DNA of 64,000 nt from Hordeum vulgare subsp. vulgare. Lineage: Eukaryota; Streptophyta; Magnoliopsida; Poales; Poaceae. The notes below the pieces were generated by a model. The model saw only the letters and a list, made by a program, of their open reading frames with translations. It was not told the DNA's origin and did no database searches. The translations under genes were made by a program, and so were the position numbers. Positions 1-11,309 of the stretch are shown one piece after another (position 1 is the first letter of the stretch; every line of letters begins with the position of its first letter). The DNA lies in contig NC_058524.1 in assembly GCF_904849725.1 (NCBI RefSeq), positions 505,842,263 through 505,906,262 of the forward strand, in the 5' to 3' direction.

Positions 1-2125
1 ACGGTTGTAGCCCATCTTACCAAACTGCACGATATAGCCACCCTATTCACTAGTGAGGAAAAGATCCGCCACTACTATATCCTCAAGCTGTTTCCTTTCT
101 CGCTAATGGATGATGCTAAGACCTAGCTCACTTCTCTTGCTCCTGGTTGTGTGCGTAGCCCCCAGGATATGGTCTACTACTTATCTGAAAAATATTTCCC
201 TGCCCATAAGAAGCAAGCTGCCTTGCAGGAAATATACAACTTTGCTCAAGCTGAAGAAGAGAGTCTCCCACAAGCTTGGGGGATGCTTATCCAGCTACTG
301 AATGCTTTGCCTGATCACCCTCTTGAGAAGAATGAAATACTTGATATCTTCTATAATGGACTTATTGATGCTTCTAAAGATCACCTAGATAGTTGTGCTG
401 GTTGTGTTTTTAGGGAACGAACCGTAGAACAAGCTGAGATTCTACTGAATAAAATTTTGTGCAATGAGAATGCTTGGACTATTCCCGAACCACCTCCTAA
501 GCCAACTCTGAAGAAAAGAGGTATTCTATTCCTCAGTCATGAAGATATGCAAGAAGCTAAGAAATCTATGGGAGAGAAAGGCATTAAATCTGAAGATGTC
601 AAAAATCTACCACCTATCGAAGAGATCCATGGTCTTGATAACCCGATACAGGTAGTAGAAGTAAATTCTCTGCGTAGGTTTGACGACAGTGATATTCCTT
701 TTGATAAACCTGCTAGCCTATGCCTGGATGAATTTGATAACTTCGTTGCCAAACAACAGAGTTTCAATGATTATGTTAGCAGATAATTGGAACAGAATGC
801 TCGTATGCTTAGTCATTGAAGTGCTTGTGTGGACAGAAACGTCAATGATCTTAAACTTTTGAGTAAACATGCCTCTATGGTTACTACTCAAGTAGAACAA
901 GTACTTAAGGCTCAGAATGACTTGCTCAATGAGTTGAATGACAATTCTGTCAGAGTCGTCACTAGAGGCGGTAGAATGACCCAGGAACCCTTGTATCCTG
1001 AGGGTCATCCGAAGAGAACTGAACAGGATTCGCAAGGAGTTAGCACTGATGCACCTAGTCATCCTAGGAAGACGAAGAAAGATGATAGGAATCTGCACGC
1101 TAGCAACCCTGTTGCTGATACACCTGAGAGTCCAAACGATGTCTCTGTCTCTGATGCTGAAACGCAATCTGGTGATGAACATGAGCCTAATGATGATATC
1201 AATAGTGATGTTCATGTTGATGCTCAACCTAGCAATGAAAAGGATGTGGAGATTGAACATATTGATCTTGATAACCCACAGCCTAAGAATAAGAGATACG
1301 ATAAGAATGACTTTGCTGCTAGGAAGCATGGTAAAGAAAGGGAACCATGGGTTCAGAAACCCATGCCCTTTCCTCCCAAACCATCCAAGAAAAAAGATGA
1401 TGAAGATTTTGAGCGCTTCGTTGAAATGATCAGACCTGTCTTTCTTCAAATGCGTTTGACAGATATGCTCAAAATGTCTCCGTATGCTAAGTACATGAAG
1501 GATATTGTGACGAATAAAAGGAGGATACCTAAGGTTGAGATTTCCACCATGCTCGCTAACTATACCTTCAAGGGTGGAACTCCTAAGAAACTAGGTGATC
1601 CCGATATGCCCACTATACCTTGCTCCATTAAAGGCAACTACGTTAGAACTGCGTTATGCGATCTTGGAGCTGGTGTTAGTGTTATGCCTCTTTCTCTTTA
1701 TCGTAGACTTGAACTGGATAAGTTGACACCCGCTGAAATCTCACTGCAAATGGCCGACAAATCAACTGCTTTACCTATCGGCATTTGCGAGGATGTGCCT
1801 GTTGTGGTTGCGAACGTCACTATCTTAACAGACTTTGTTATCTTGGATATTCCGAGGATGATGCCATGGCGGTCATCCTCGGAAGACCCTTTTTAAACAC
1901 TGCAGGGGTTGTTATAGATTGCAACAAAGGCAATGTCACTTTCCATTTCAACGGTAATGAGCATACGGTGCACTTTCCGAAGAAACAATATCGAGTACAT
2001 TGCACCAATGCTATCGAAAAAACTTCATCAATTCTTATTGGAGCTTTGAATGCCTTATTCCTCCTGTTAAGATGAAGTATGATTTGCTTGTTGGGGAGAT
2101 TCACATCCCCATTGAGGTAACCTAG
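1..2125 (+). pseudogene. Decayed gag-protease polyprotein of element A
   Basis: This encoded the capsid precursor followed by a retropepsin-like domain. Comparison with element E shows it enters in mid-gag. Stops replace a Trp codon at 124-126 and interrupt the frame at 784-786 and near 819. A charged linker (about 1000-1400) leads to a protease-like region with active-site motif DLGAGVSV near 1660 and the flap-side motif ILGRPFLNTAG near 1875. One C is missing from a short C run near 1852, and a second frame change near 2045 moves the last 25 codons; the stop lies at 2123-2125. The DLGA motif replaces the usual D(S/T)G and also occurs in E, so it is a family trait and not damage. Translation of a full product is not possible. 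Confidence 0.9.
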
Positions 2126-2951
2126 TGACTATTCGGAAATTCCCCATTCTCTTTTGCGATTCGAAAAGGTTTGTCGAGGAGACTTGATCAACCTTATTGA
2201 CGGATTTCTTTAGATGACCATGAGATGGATGAATCGAGGAGTCACAAATGATAGGTTTAGTCACAAATGACCATGAGACGGATTTCTTTCGAGGAGACTT
2301 GTTCCAAGCTTGCACCTTCGGTTTCTTAGAAGAAAAATGATAGGTTTAGTTTAGTTTTCCCTATTTTCTGTTTTAGCGTCCCGTGGAAAAGTACCCCAAA
2401 AATAGAAGTTCTTCGAACGTCCTGAAAATCAAGTATGATTTTTTCTGGATTTTTGAAAAATACCGGGACGAAGAGCTAGTCTGGGGGCTGCACCAGTGGG
2501 CCACAAGCCCTCGAGGCGCGGGCACCCCCTGGCCGCGCCTACCTGGCTTTTGGGGCCCACGTGCACCCCCTCCACTCATTCTAGCTCCCATCTGCTTCTC
2601 CTATCTCCAGAAAAAAATGTTTCACAGCTCAAACTCGTGTTCTTGCTCTTCTTGCTGGGATTTTCGATCTCCTTGATCAAAGCACCATTCTGCAAACAGT
2701 TTTGGGGAAATTACTCCTTGGTAAGTGACTCCACCATTGGTCCAATTAGTTTTTTCGCTAGTGCCTTATACTTCACGTATTTTTGCTAACTTGGTGACCC
2801 TGTTCTTGAGCTTTGCATGCTAATTTTAAATGGTCCCAAGTAGTTTTGATGCGTAATATGGCCTCTAGGAACTTGAGGGAGTAGTTGCTACAAGTTTAGT
2901 TGAGCCTTCTTCACTTTTCCTTTGGGTCACTGAAAATTTCAGAAAAGGAAG
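2126..2951 (+). other. Spacer between gag-protease and ORF2 of element A, with LTR-like module and possible leader intron
   Basis: No ORF is supported here. From about 2383 to 2620 the sequence resembles the U3 of the element's own LTR around 12060-12290: an 'aaaagttct...cctgaaaat' stretch, then a hairpin, then an A-rich run. A strong splice-donor consensus (G|GTAAGTGACT) starts at 2721 and is conserved in element E. A pyrimidine-rich stretch ends in AG at 2941-2942, ten bases before the ORF2 ATG. A leader intron at 2721-2942 is therefore plausible but is inference. Confidence 0.55.
2494..2560 (+). repeat. Internal copy of the U3 hairpin (element A)
   Basis: Two nested arms are visible: outer GCCACAAGCC against GGCTTTTGGGGC, and inner GGCGCGGGCA against TGGCCGCGCC with a CCCC loop. 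The same structure lies in the element's LTR at 12155-12220. It sits about 390 bp upstream of the second ORF. Confidence 0.8.
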
Positions 2952-3974
2952 ATGTTCAGGAGAAACTATCATGGTGGTTCCTCAAGCAAGAGAGGTCCCC
3001 GTCTTGCGATTCGGGAACCCGATCCTTACCAACCGAGGAACGCATAGGTACAATCATGTGAATGGCCTTCTAATGAATTCATGATTGAGGCAGGTTTCAA
3101 AGACAAGTTTGATACACTTGTTCACAACATCGGACTCGAAGAATTCATCTCCGATAAATGTGAATAGTATGTTGCTCTCACTGCCTCTTTTGTTCGTAGA
3201 TTCAAATTTTTAGTTGGCCGTGATACATCTATACTGTTTGATCTCTATGACAAATCGTATACCATGGATTTAGAGGATTTCAATAGAATTTGCAAGATAC
3301 CTATCTGGGGTAGTCTCAATGATCCTCCTAAATCTTCGGTTAGAGATTTTTTCTCTAGTATAACTGTCAGAGAAACTAGAGATATTACACAGGCTACCAT
3401 GGGGAGCATTCATTTTCCTGCCTTGCATTATTTTGCCCTCTTCATAGGCAGATGCATTAATGGCAAGATTGAGCATTGTCACCTCTGCGCACCCGACCTT
3501 AGTATTCTTAAGAGCGCGGTAACGGGTGATAAAAGTTTCAACATGGGAGCTATTATAGCAAGGAGGCTGAATAATAATGCTAATAAAGGGGATTTCTTTG
3601 GTGAGATCTATGCCACTCGCATAACAAATTTTCTTGGAGTACCCATCCGCGAAGGAGATCCCCCGCTTCATACAGCTTTCCTTGATCGCACCGCTTTGAC
3701 ACGCTATCAGTCCCTTGAGAGGGATGATGAATCCCTCCTATACCGTTTGATATTTAACCAACAACGTGTTTTCCATATTACCCTTCCTGCTCCTGCCTTC
3801 TTTGACTTTCAGGTAAAATGGATATATTACATAACCAGAGGAGAGGAAGAAGAGTATGAGAGGGAGGCGAAGGCTGCTCGTCTCCGTGAGGCAGCTATTC
3901 AGGTAGTGGCTGCAGCGCTCCCGTACAACCCTCATTATGATTTTGGGTATTGCCCAGACCATCCTTGGGAGTAG
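2952..3974 (+). pseudogene. ORF2 of element A, ATHILA ORF-1-like
   Basis: The product resembles the ATHILA ORF-1 / 'putative plant transposon protein' families known from Athila-lineage Gypsy elements; its biochemical role is not established. The start at 2952 is taken from element E, where the matching ATG begins the same N-terminus (MFRR, then a Ser/Lys-rich stretch). Two in-frame stops break it near residues 31 and 71. From 3264 the frame is open for 236 codons to the TAG at 3972-3974. The core carries IHFPALHYFALFIGR and GAIIARRLN, the most family-like parts; the C-terminus is Glu/Arg/Ala-rich. It follows the spacer with the LTR-like module, so it may have been expressed separately from gag. 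Confidence 0.8.
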
Positions 3975-5899
3975 ACCAACTTAGGCCAAAAGCCTAAGCT
4001 TGAGGGAGTACGTGTTCTCACCGACTTTACATTCTTGCTTATGCTTTCACTTTGTTCATCGGTGTTCACACTTTTCCACTGTATCATCCATGCTAGTTTA
4101 TTTTGTTTTTCTTGTTTTGTTTTCGTGTGTCCGTCTAGTTTGAGAAAACCCAAAAAGATTTTCTTTTTCTTCTTTTTCTTGTTGGGAGCTTTCCCGTGTA
4201 AATAGTTTTCTTTTTCTTTTGGTCAAGGTAGAAGATAATGGATACAATGTTTAGTGGCTCTCGCATGCATACCTGTTTAGCTGTCAAAGAGCCATATTAC
4301 TTTGTCTTCTCCTTTGTGTTTGCCTGCAGATTCCAGCTTTAGTCCAATGCACGAGCACTCTTATTATTGTTCACATCGTTCGGTCGTGCAAGTGAAAGGC
4401 AATAATGACGATATATGATGAAGCGAGTGAGCCTGGAAAAGCTGGTATGAACTTGATCTATTTTGTTTTTGTAAATACGACTAGCTCACTGTTCCTAGTT
4501 CAGCTTTGTTGTGAGAGAAACATGTTTGCAATGACAACTTAGAGATCATAGTTGCTGATGCCATGCTTAATTAGCTAGGAGATTATAATGGTTTGCCTTG
4601 GTTGCCAACATGAATTTTGAGATGACTGTGATGTAGTATGATAGGATGGTATCCTCCTTTGAATGATTCAAGTGGCTTGACTTGGCGCATGTTCACGCAT
4701 GTAGTTGAAACAAAATCAACATAGCCTCTATGATATTCATGTTCATGGTGATTTATGTCCTACTCATGCTTGCACTCAATGTTAGTTAATCTCAATGCAT
4801 TTTGATGACTGTTGTCGCTCTCTAGTTGGTCGCTTCCCAGTCTTTTGCTAGCCTTCACCTGTACTAAGCGGGAATACTACTTGTGCATCCACTTCCATAA
4901 ACCCAAAGTTGTTCCATATGAGTCCACCATACCTACCTATGTGCAGTATCTACCTGCCGTTCCAAGTAAATTTGCATGTGCCACTCTCTAAATCTTCAAG
5001 AAATAATCTGTTTTGCATGCCCGAACCGCTCATGTGGTGACAGGGGGATATTAGTATCTTCCATGCTAGGCGTGTTATCCTCGATATGCGTTTATTCACT
5101 ATCATTCACGAGAAAGGGGCCGGTAATTGGAATTTCCAGTTCCATGCTCAAATCGAAAAGATAATTACAAACAAAACTCCCCCAGGATTGATGTTGGTAT
5201 GGACGGTACCCGAGGATTCGGCTAGCTGTGGAGTGTGATTGATTGGTCGTGGGGGAGTCAAAACTTTACTTTTTTGTTTGGGAACCGTCTATAGCATGTG
5301 TAGCATGGAAGATGTTGAGAACTCTTAGTCATTGCGTTGACAATTAAAGCATGCCACCCAAAATTATTATCTCTGTTTTCAAAGCTTGAGCTCTGGCACC
5401 TCTGCAAATCAATGCTTCCCTCTGCGAAGGGCCTGTCTATTTATGTTCCTGTTGAGTCATACTTCTCTTACAAAAGCACCAATTAGAGAGCACCTCTGTC
5501 ATTTTTATGCTTTGCTTTTAACTGTGTTGAGTATGACTGTGACTGGATCTTCTTTTCCATGAATTACAATGTTTAGTCAGCCCTTGGTCTTTGAAGGTGC
5601 TCTGCATTTATGTTTTGCGGTCTCAGAAAGAGCTAGCGAGATACCATCTGTTCGTACTGCTTCTTGGTTGTTTTGATTGAAGTGTTGACGTTTGAGATTT
5701 ATTATTATTTGCTCGCTAGTTGATTATGCCATTCATATGAGTTTACCGTGAGACCTAGATCTCAGTTGCTTATGTGGTTTGCTTGTGATCTTGCTAAAAT
5801 TCTGGTTATGAGCTAGACATAGTTGCAACAACAAGATCAAACAGAGTTCGTCAAAGTTTTTCTTTTGTCTCTTTCAGTTTGTCAACTGAATTGCTTGAG
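3975..5899 (+). other. Non-coding 3' region of element A
   Basis: No ORF with recognisable content is present. The stretch aligns by eye, inverted, with 38900-40810 of element E, including the T-rich 'ttgttgggagctttcccgtg' segment and the last bases 'gtcaactga.ttgcttgag' before element N interrupts at 5900. A retained 1.9-kb non-coding 3' region is typical of large plant Gypsy elements. Confidence 0.7.
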
Positions 5900-6479
5900 T
5901 GACGGGGATATAGCCCTAGGGTAGGGTCATAGGTCTGACGAATACGTCCTACCCAAGGGCACCTCATTATTAGTTTAAGGACTACAAGGGAAATTCCTAC
6001 TGGATCGTGACAACATCTAATCCACTCGGTACGGATCCACTCAGACAAGTACATTCCATCCACTCGGATGACAGTCAACCACTCGGCCGTATGACTCACT
6101 CGGTCATGCAAATACCAACAGTCGACAAGACATCTGTAGTGGGCTGACATTATGGCATCAATGCCCCATCTTGTAACATAAGAGGTGAGGAGGTGGCGCA
6201 CTCTATATAAGCCACCCCCTCCACATAGCTAGGGACATCTTCTTCTTCGTCTCCCCCTGCGGGCCCATTCCTTCCCTGGAGCTCCGGCTCTCTCCATACC
6301 ATGTAACTCATGTCCATGACAGATAAAACAAAGCCTCTCCGGAGCACGAGACGTAGGGTTGTTATGTCCACTGTGAGAGGCCTGAACTCGCTAAAACCAC
6401 CGTGTCACCCATGTGCATCTTGATACATCATGCTCCGTTATCCTACCCTCTTTCTATTGTCGGAATCCTTACCACGACA
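5900..6479 (+). repeat. 5' LTR of element N
   Basis: 580 bp, TG...CA ends. A TATA box (CTATATAAG) lies at 6203-6211 and several ACTCGG motifs lie upstream of it, as in the internal arrays. Confidence 0.93.
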
Positions 6480-6481
6480 TT

Positions 6482-6499
6482 TGGCGCCCACCGTGGGGC
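6482..6499 (+). other. Primer-binding site of element N
   Basis: TGGCGCCCACCGTGGGGC begins two bases after the 5' LTR. This is the primer-site type common in plant Gypsy elements of the Tat group. It suggests N depends on a Gypsy helper even though it has no genes. Confidence 0.75.
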
Positions 6500-6889
6500 A
6501 TGGCGTCTCTCGAGCCATGATGCATATGGTTATTTCTTCAGCCACCGGCGGCGGATCGATTCCGCTGGTGCCCTCTATTCAGTTTCATCTTCATGATTTA
6601 ACACATTTGTTTGTATTGTTCATCTCCAAGACGAGCAAAGCATCGCAAGCAGAAGGAAAACATACATCTATCCAAGCACATACAAGGAGCACCACCGACC
6701 TTCAGGAAACCGACTGCTCCTCCGCACGCGGCCGCCGGTGTCGCCTGCCTCATCGTCGTCTCCGACCTCGACGCTGCACACTGCACTTCATCTGCGATGT
6801 CGTTGTGCGGCCCCCATGCGCGGCCAACGGCACCGTCCGCCTCATCGTCGCCATGGGTGGCCGTAGGAGCCTTCCGCCTTATCGTCACC
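6500..6889 (+). other. Leader of element N
   Basis: Sequence between the primer site and the first array, with no recognisable gene. Open frames run through it into the array but show no protein similarity I can recognise. Confidence 0.5.
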
Positions 6890-7250
6890 ATGCGTGGCCA
6901 CCGATGCCGTCCGTCTCATCGTCGTCGCGCACGACCACCGGTGTCGTCCGCCTCATCGTCGTTGCGCACGACCGCCGGTGCCGTCCGCCTCATCGTCGTC
7001 GCGCACGACCACCGGTGTCGTCCCCCTCATCGTCGTCGCGCACGATCGCCGGTGCCGTTCACCTCATCGTCGCCGCGCACAACCACCGGTGTCGTCTGCC
7101 TCATCATCGTCGCGCACGACCGCCGGTGCCGTTCGTCTCATCGTTGTCACGCACGACCACCGGTGCCGTCTGCCTCATCGTCGTCGCGCACGACCGCCGG
7201 TGCCGTTCGTCTCATCGTCGTCGCGCATGGTCGCTAGTGCCTTTCGCCTC
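6890..7250 (+). repeat. 37-bp tandem array, about 9-10 units
   Basis: The unit is roughly CGCACGACCRCCGGTGYCG followed by YCCGYCTCATCGTCGTCG; the word ACGAC recurs at 6931, 6968 and 7005, exactly 37 bp apart. Since 37 is not a multiple of three, all three plus-strand frames show the same rotating 37-residue pattern. The long frames here are therefore by-products of the repeat and not genes. Confidence 0.88.
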
Positions 7251-7870
7251 ATCGTCGTCTCCAACCACGTTGAGCCCCCATGCACGACCGCCGCCACCGT
7301 TCACCTCGTCGTCGACACGAGCCTTGTGTTCTCGGCCACTCGAGGGCGACCTACGCGGTGGAAGCGCGGGCTCCGTGCGGTGCGGGCGCGCAACGCTTCT
7401 TCCTTCAACGCCGGCCACCGGCGAGGTCTCTCTGACCGTGGCGCATAGCAACGGCGACCTACGAATCAGCCTCGGCCTGCAAGGCTGCAACCGATGGCCA
7501 TCCAACGCTTCGTAAGTGCGTGTGTTACGTGGGCCTGTTCCTTGTTTAGATTAACTGCATGCAGGAAAAACGGAAACAGAATAACGTGGTCTTCATAGTC
7601 CTTCATGGGATGGGATGACGATTTGCATAAGGTAATGGCCTCATTAACCGGCTCATCACGTGAGGATTGATGACATCGGTTTCCTAATTAGTGCGGCCAA
7701 AACATCTGCCACACCGTTTCCTTCAATGGCCAATCGTGCATGCATGCATGCATGCATGCATATTCTCATTTGTGGTTTTTATTCATTGCAAATTAGCAAC
7801 TATACAGGACACTTAGTCCATCAAAAAATATTCGTAGCTATGGTTACTACTAACATGCAGCGAGTCGGCT
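7251..7870 (+). other. Spacer between the 37-bp and 46-bp arrays of element N
   Basis: Mostly unique sequence with no recognisable coding content; it holds a short (TGCA)n run at 7739-7762. Confidence 0.5.
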
Positions 7871-7874
7871 GCCC

Positions 7875-8420
7875 CACGTGTCGCCACTCTACAGAAGGCG
7901 TCTACATCAATCGGCCGCCGCATGCATCGCCACTCCGCAAGATGCGCCTTCATCATTCGGCCGCCGCACGCATCGCCACTCCGCAAGATGCGTCTTCATC
8001 ATTCGTCCGTCCCGCATGTCGCCACTCCGCAGGATGCGTCTTCATCATTCGGCCGTCCCACATGTCGCCACTCCGTAGGATGGGTCTTCACATTCGGCCG
8101 CCCCGCGCGTCGCCATACAATCGGACACGACGGAATCAATCGGCTGCCCCGGGCGTCATCACTCAATCGGACGCGTCGTCATCACTCGGCTGCTCTACGG
8201 GCCGTCGCTCAGTCGGACGCGTCGTCATCAATCGGTCGCCCCGCGCGCCGTCCCTCAGTCGGACACGTCGTCAACACTCGACCACCCTGTGCGCCGTCGC
8301 TCAGTCGGACGGGTCGTCAACAGTGGGCCGCCCCGTGCACCGCCCCTCAGTCGGACGCGTCGTCATCACTCGGCCGCCCTGCATGCCATGCTCAGTCAGA
8401 CGTGTCGTCAGCACTCGACT
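7875..8420 (+). repeat. 46-bp tandem array, about 12 units
   Basis: The word CGCCACT recurs at 7882, 7928, 7974 and 8020 and nearly the same at 8066, so the unit is 46 bp. Early units read 'gcatcgccactccgcaagat...'; later units read 'cagtcggacgcgtcgtcatc...', so the array holds two sub-families. The period again is not divisible by three and there is no coding signal. Confidence 0.87.
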
Positions 8421-9062
8421 GCTTCACGCGTCGTTAGCCAGCTGAGTCATTCTTCGCACAGTGCATTCAGTTAAATAATTATTTATGCATTACCGAGTGT
8501 CGAAGAAGTCGCACATGATGTTCACTCGGAGGCCACGCCACTGAGTGTACCTCTGCACTCGGTTGTTTATTTTTAGGAGGGAACACTTCACTTCCGCTTT
8601 GTTTGGGTCCAGTACTCAAACGAGTTCAGCCGGATCCTTCACTCTTTTAGACTCTTGCTGGTTCCGAACCATCAATCACGTGGCACACCCAGCGGGTGTC
8701 TATAGGTGCAATTTACACAAACTATTTCAGAAAAGATCATATTACTTTGATAATTTTTTATGTTGGCTTGTGCTATTTTTCATACACAGGTTACTCGACG
8801 CATCCGTGCGCCATCCTCGTCGCTACTCAGGCTCAGTCGCCGCAACAATCATTTGTGCGTTTTCACGTGTATGGAAGCCCCTTCGATGATGTAGTGGACA
8901 CGGCCGCCCAGCGTGCCGTCAGTGGGTCGGACGCCTCCTCGACATACATCACTTGGACGAACCGCGCGTTGACACTCAGTCGGACTCGTCTACCTCACTC
9001 GGATGCCCCACGCATCGCCTCCGTGTGGCACATCTTCATCACTTGGACGCCCCGCGCGCCAC
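8421..9062 (+). other. Spacer between the 46-bp and 69-bp arrays of element N
   Basis: Unique sequence with scattered ACTCGG and CAGTCGGAC words that echo the flanking arrays. No gene is supported. Confidence 0.5.
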
Positions 9063-10835
9063 CACTCGACTAAGCTGTGACTCCGTATCGCCTAAGTTAA
9101 AAACTACTCCGAGTATGGACATGCTCCACACTCGGGGGCTTAGATGCGACTCCGTATCGCCTAAGTTAAAACTACTCCGAGTACGGACACGCTCCACACT
9201 CGGGGGGCTTAGCTGCGACTCCGTATCGCCTAAGTTAAAAAACAACTCCGAGTGCGGACATGCTCCACACTCGGGGACTTAGCTGCGACTCCGTATCGCC
9301 TAAGTTAAAAACTACTCCGAGTATGGACAAGCTCCACACTCGGGGGGCTTAGCTGCGACTCCGTATCGCCCAAGTTAAAAACAACTCCGAGTGCGGACAT
9401 GCTCCACACTCGAGGACTTAGCTGCGACTCCGTATCGCCTAAGTTAAAAACTACTCCGAGTATGGACACGCTCCACACTCGGGGAACTTAGCTGCGACTC
9501 CGTATCGCCGAAGTTAAAAACAACTCCGAGTGCGGACATGCTCCACACTCGGGAGCTTAGCTGCGACTCCATATCGCCTAAGTTAAAAACAACTCCGAGT
9601 GTGGACATGTTCCACACTCGGGGACTTAGCTGCGACTCCGTATCGCCTAAGTTCAAAACAACTCCGAGTGCGGACATGTTCCACACTCGGGGACTTAGCT
9701 GCGACTCCGTATCGCCTAAGTTAAAAACTACTCCGAGTACGGACACGCTCCACACTAGGGGGCTTAGCTGCGACTCCGTATCGCCTAAGTTAAAAAACAA
9801 CTCCGAGTGCGGACGTGCTCGACACTCGGGGACTTAGCTGCGACTCCGTATCGCCTAAGTTAAAAACTACTCCGAGTATGGACACGCTCCACACTCGGGG
9901 GGCTTAGCTGCGACTCCGTATCGCCTAAGTTAAAAACAACTCCGAGTGCGGACATGCTCCACACTCGAGGACTTAGCTGCGACTCCGTATCGCCTAAGTT
10001 AAAAACTACTCCGAGTATGGACACGCTCCACACTCGGGGAACTTAGCTGCGACTTCGTATCGCCTAAGTTAAAAACAACTCCGACTGCGGACATGCTCCA
10101 CACTCGGGAGCTTAGCTGCGACTCCGTATCGCCTAAGTTAAAAACAACTCCGAGTGCGGACATGTTCCACACTCGGGGACTTAGCTGCGACTCCGTATCA
10201 CCTAAGTTAAAAACAACTCCGAGTGCGGACATGTTCCACACTTGGGGACTTAGCTGCGACTCCGTATCGCCTAAGTTAAAAACAACTCCGAGTGCGGACA
10301 TGCTCCACACTCGGGGGCTTAGCTGCGACTCCGTATCGCCTAAGTTAAAAATAACTCCGAGTGCGGACATGTTCCACAATCGGGGACTTAGGTGCGACTC
10401 CGTGTCGCCTAAGTTAAAAACAACTCCGAGTGCGGACATGTTCCACGCTCGGGGGCTTAGCTGCAACTCCGTATCGCCTAAATTAAAAACAACTCCGAGT
10501 GCGGACATGTTCCACACTCGGGGACTTAGCTGCGACTCCGTATCGCCTAAGTTAAAAACAACTCCGAGTGCGACATGTTCCACACTCAGGGACTTAGCTG
10601 CGACTCCGTATCGCCTAAGTTAAAAACAACTCCGAGTGCGGACATGTTCCACACTCGGGGACTTAGCTGCGACTCCGTATCGCCTAAGTTAAAAACAACT
10701 CTGAGTGCGGACGTGCTCCGCACTCGGAGGCTTAGCTGCGTCTCTGTATCGCCTAAGTTAAAACTACTCCGAGTACAGACACGCTGCACACTCGGGAACT
10801 TAGCTGCGACCCCGTATCGCCTAAGTTAAAAAATA
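9063..10835 (+). repeat. 69-bp tandem hairpin array, about 26 units, with a higher-order repeat
   Basis: The box GTATCGCCTAAGTT recurs every 69-70 bp from about 9085 to 10815. Each unit carries an inverted repeat, CCGAGTGYGGA and TCCRCACTCGG around a CATGT/CATGC-type loop. Two unit types alternate (AACTACTCCGAGTATGG and AACAACTCCGAGTGCGG). The run from 9231 recurs at 9788 with the same order of private variants, giving a higher-order period of about 557 bp (8 units). Both strands are open over long stretches because 69 is divisible by three; this is not evidence of coding. Confidence 0.92.
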
Positions 10836-11309
10836 CACTCGGAGACTCGACTTTGATCCAGAAATCATATAATGCAGATTCAACAAACATTCAATATGAC
10901 AAGCACTGGAAGTCTTAAACCCTCTGCCAGACTCATCTAGTCCGACAGAGGCTCGGGGACTACACCCAGTGGATGCATTGAGCGTGCCCCCACAGGAAGA
11001 GAAATACAAAAAAGAAACATTCTGCTTGGTCAGGTCCACCAACAACATCCAAGTTCAACAGATTCAACAGATTCCAACCGACTACGAACAGTCAGTCAGA
11101 GTCTCAAGATCCTGTTGGTCACTCGAATCTACTTCAATTCTTAAGTTCACTCGGACGTACTACTCAGCGGAATCAATCAGGGCGAATGATGAAGACTTCA
11201 ATCAACGCATAATTTTGCAAGGCCCTGAAGCACGTTCAAGTTCGGTTTGCTGCTACAAGATTTACATCGACACCTTCACCACTCGGACCCTGATCCATTC
11301 GGGGGCTAA
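10836..11309 (+). other. 3' internal segment of element N
   Basis: Unique sequence between the 69-bp array and the 3' LTR. It ends in a short purine-rich tract (ATTCGGGGGCTA). No gene is supported. Confidence 0.5.

Noticed and set aside
718..1449. A 243-codon minus-strand frame
   Set aside because: It is the antisense of the gag linker of element A; the plus-strand frame is the one matched by element E.
6430..7515. A 361-codon plus-strand frame, and frames overlapping it, as a gene
   Set aside because: It is produced by the 37-bp array: the same peptide pattern appears in all three frames and no domain is present.
7660..8445. A 261-codon plus-strand frame as a gene
   Set aside because: It spans the 46-bp array and gives a rotating Arg/Ser/His-rich pattern in more than one frame.
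9999..10623. Long overlapping frames on both strands as genes
   Set aside because: They are translations of the 69-bp unit, whose length is divisible by three; no start context or domain supports coding.
9063..10835. CRISPR-like regular repeats
   Set aside because: Units are head-to-tail with no unique spacers, lie inside an LTR retrotransposon with a target duplication, and the genome is a plant.
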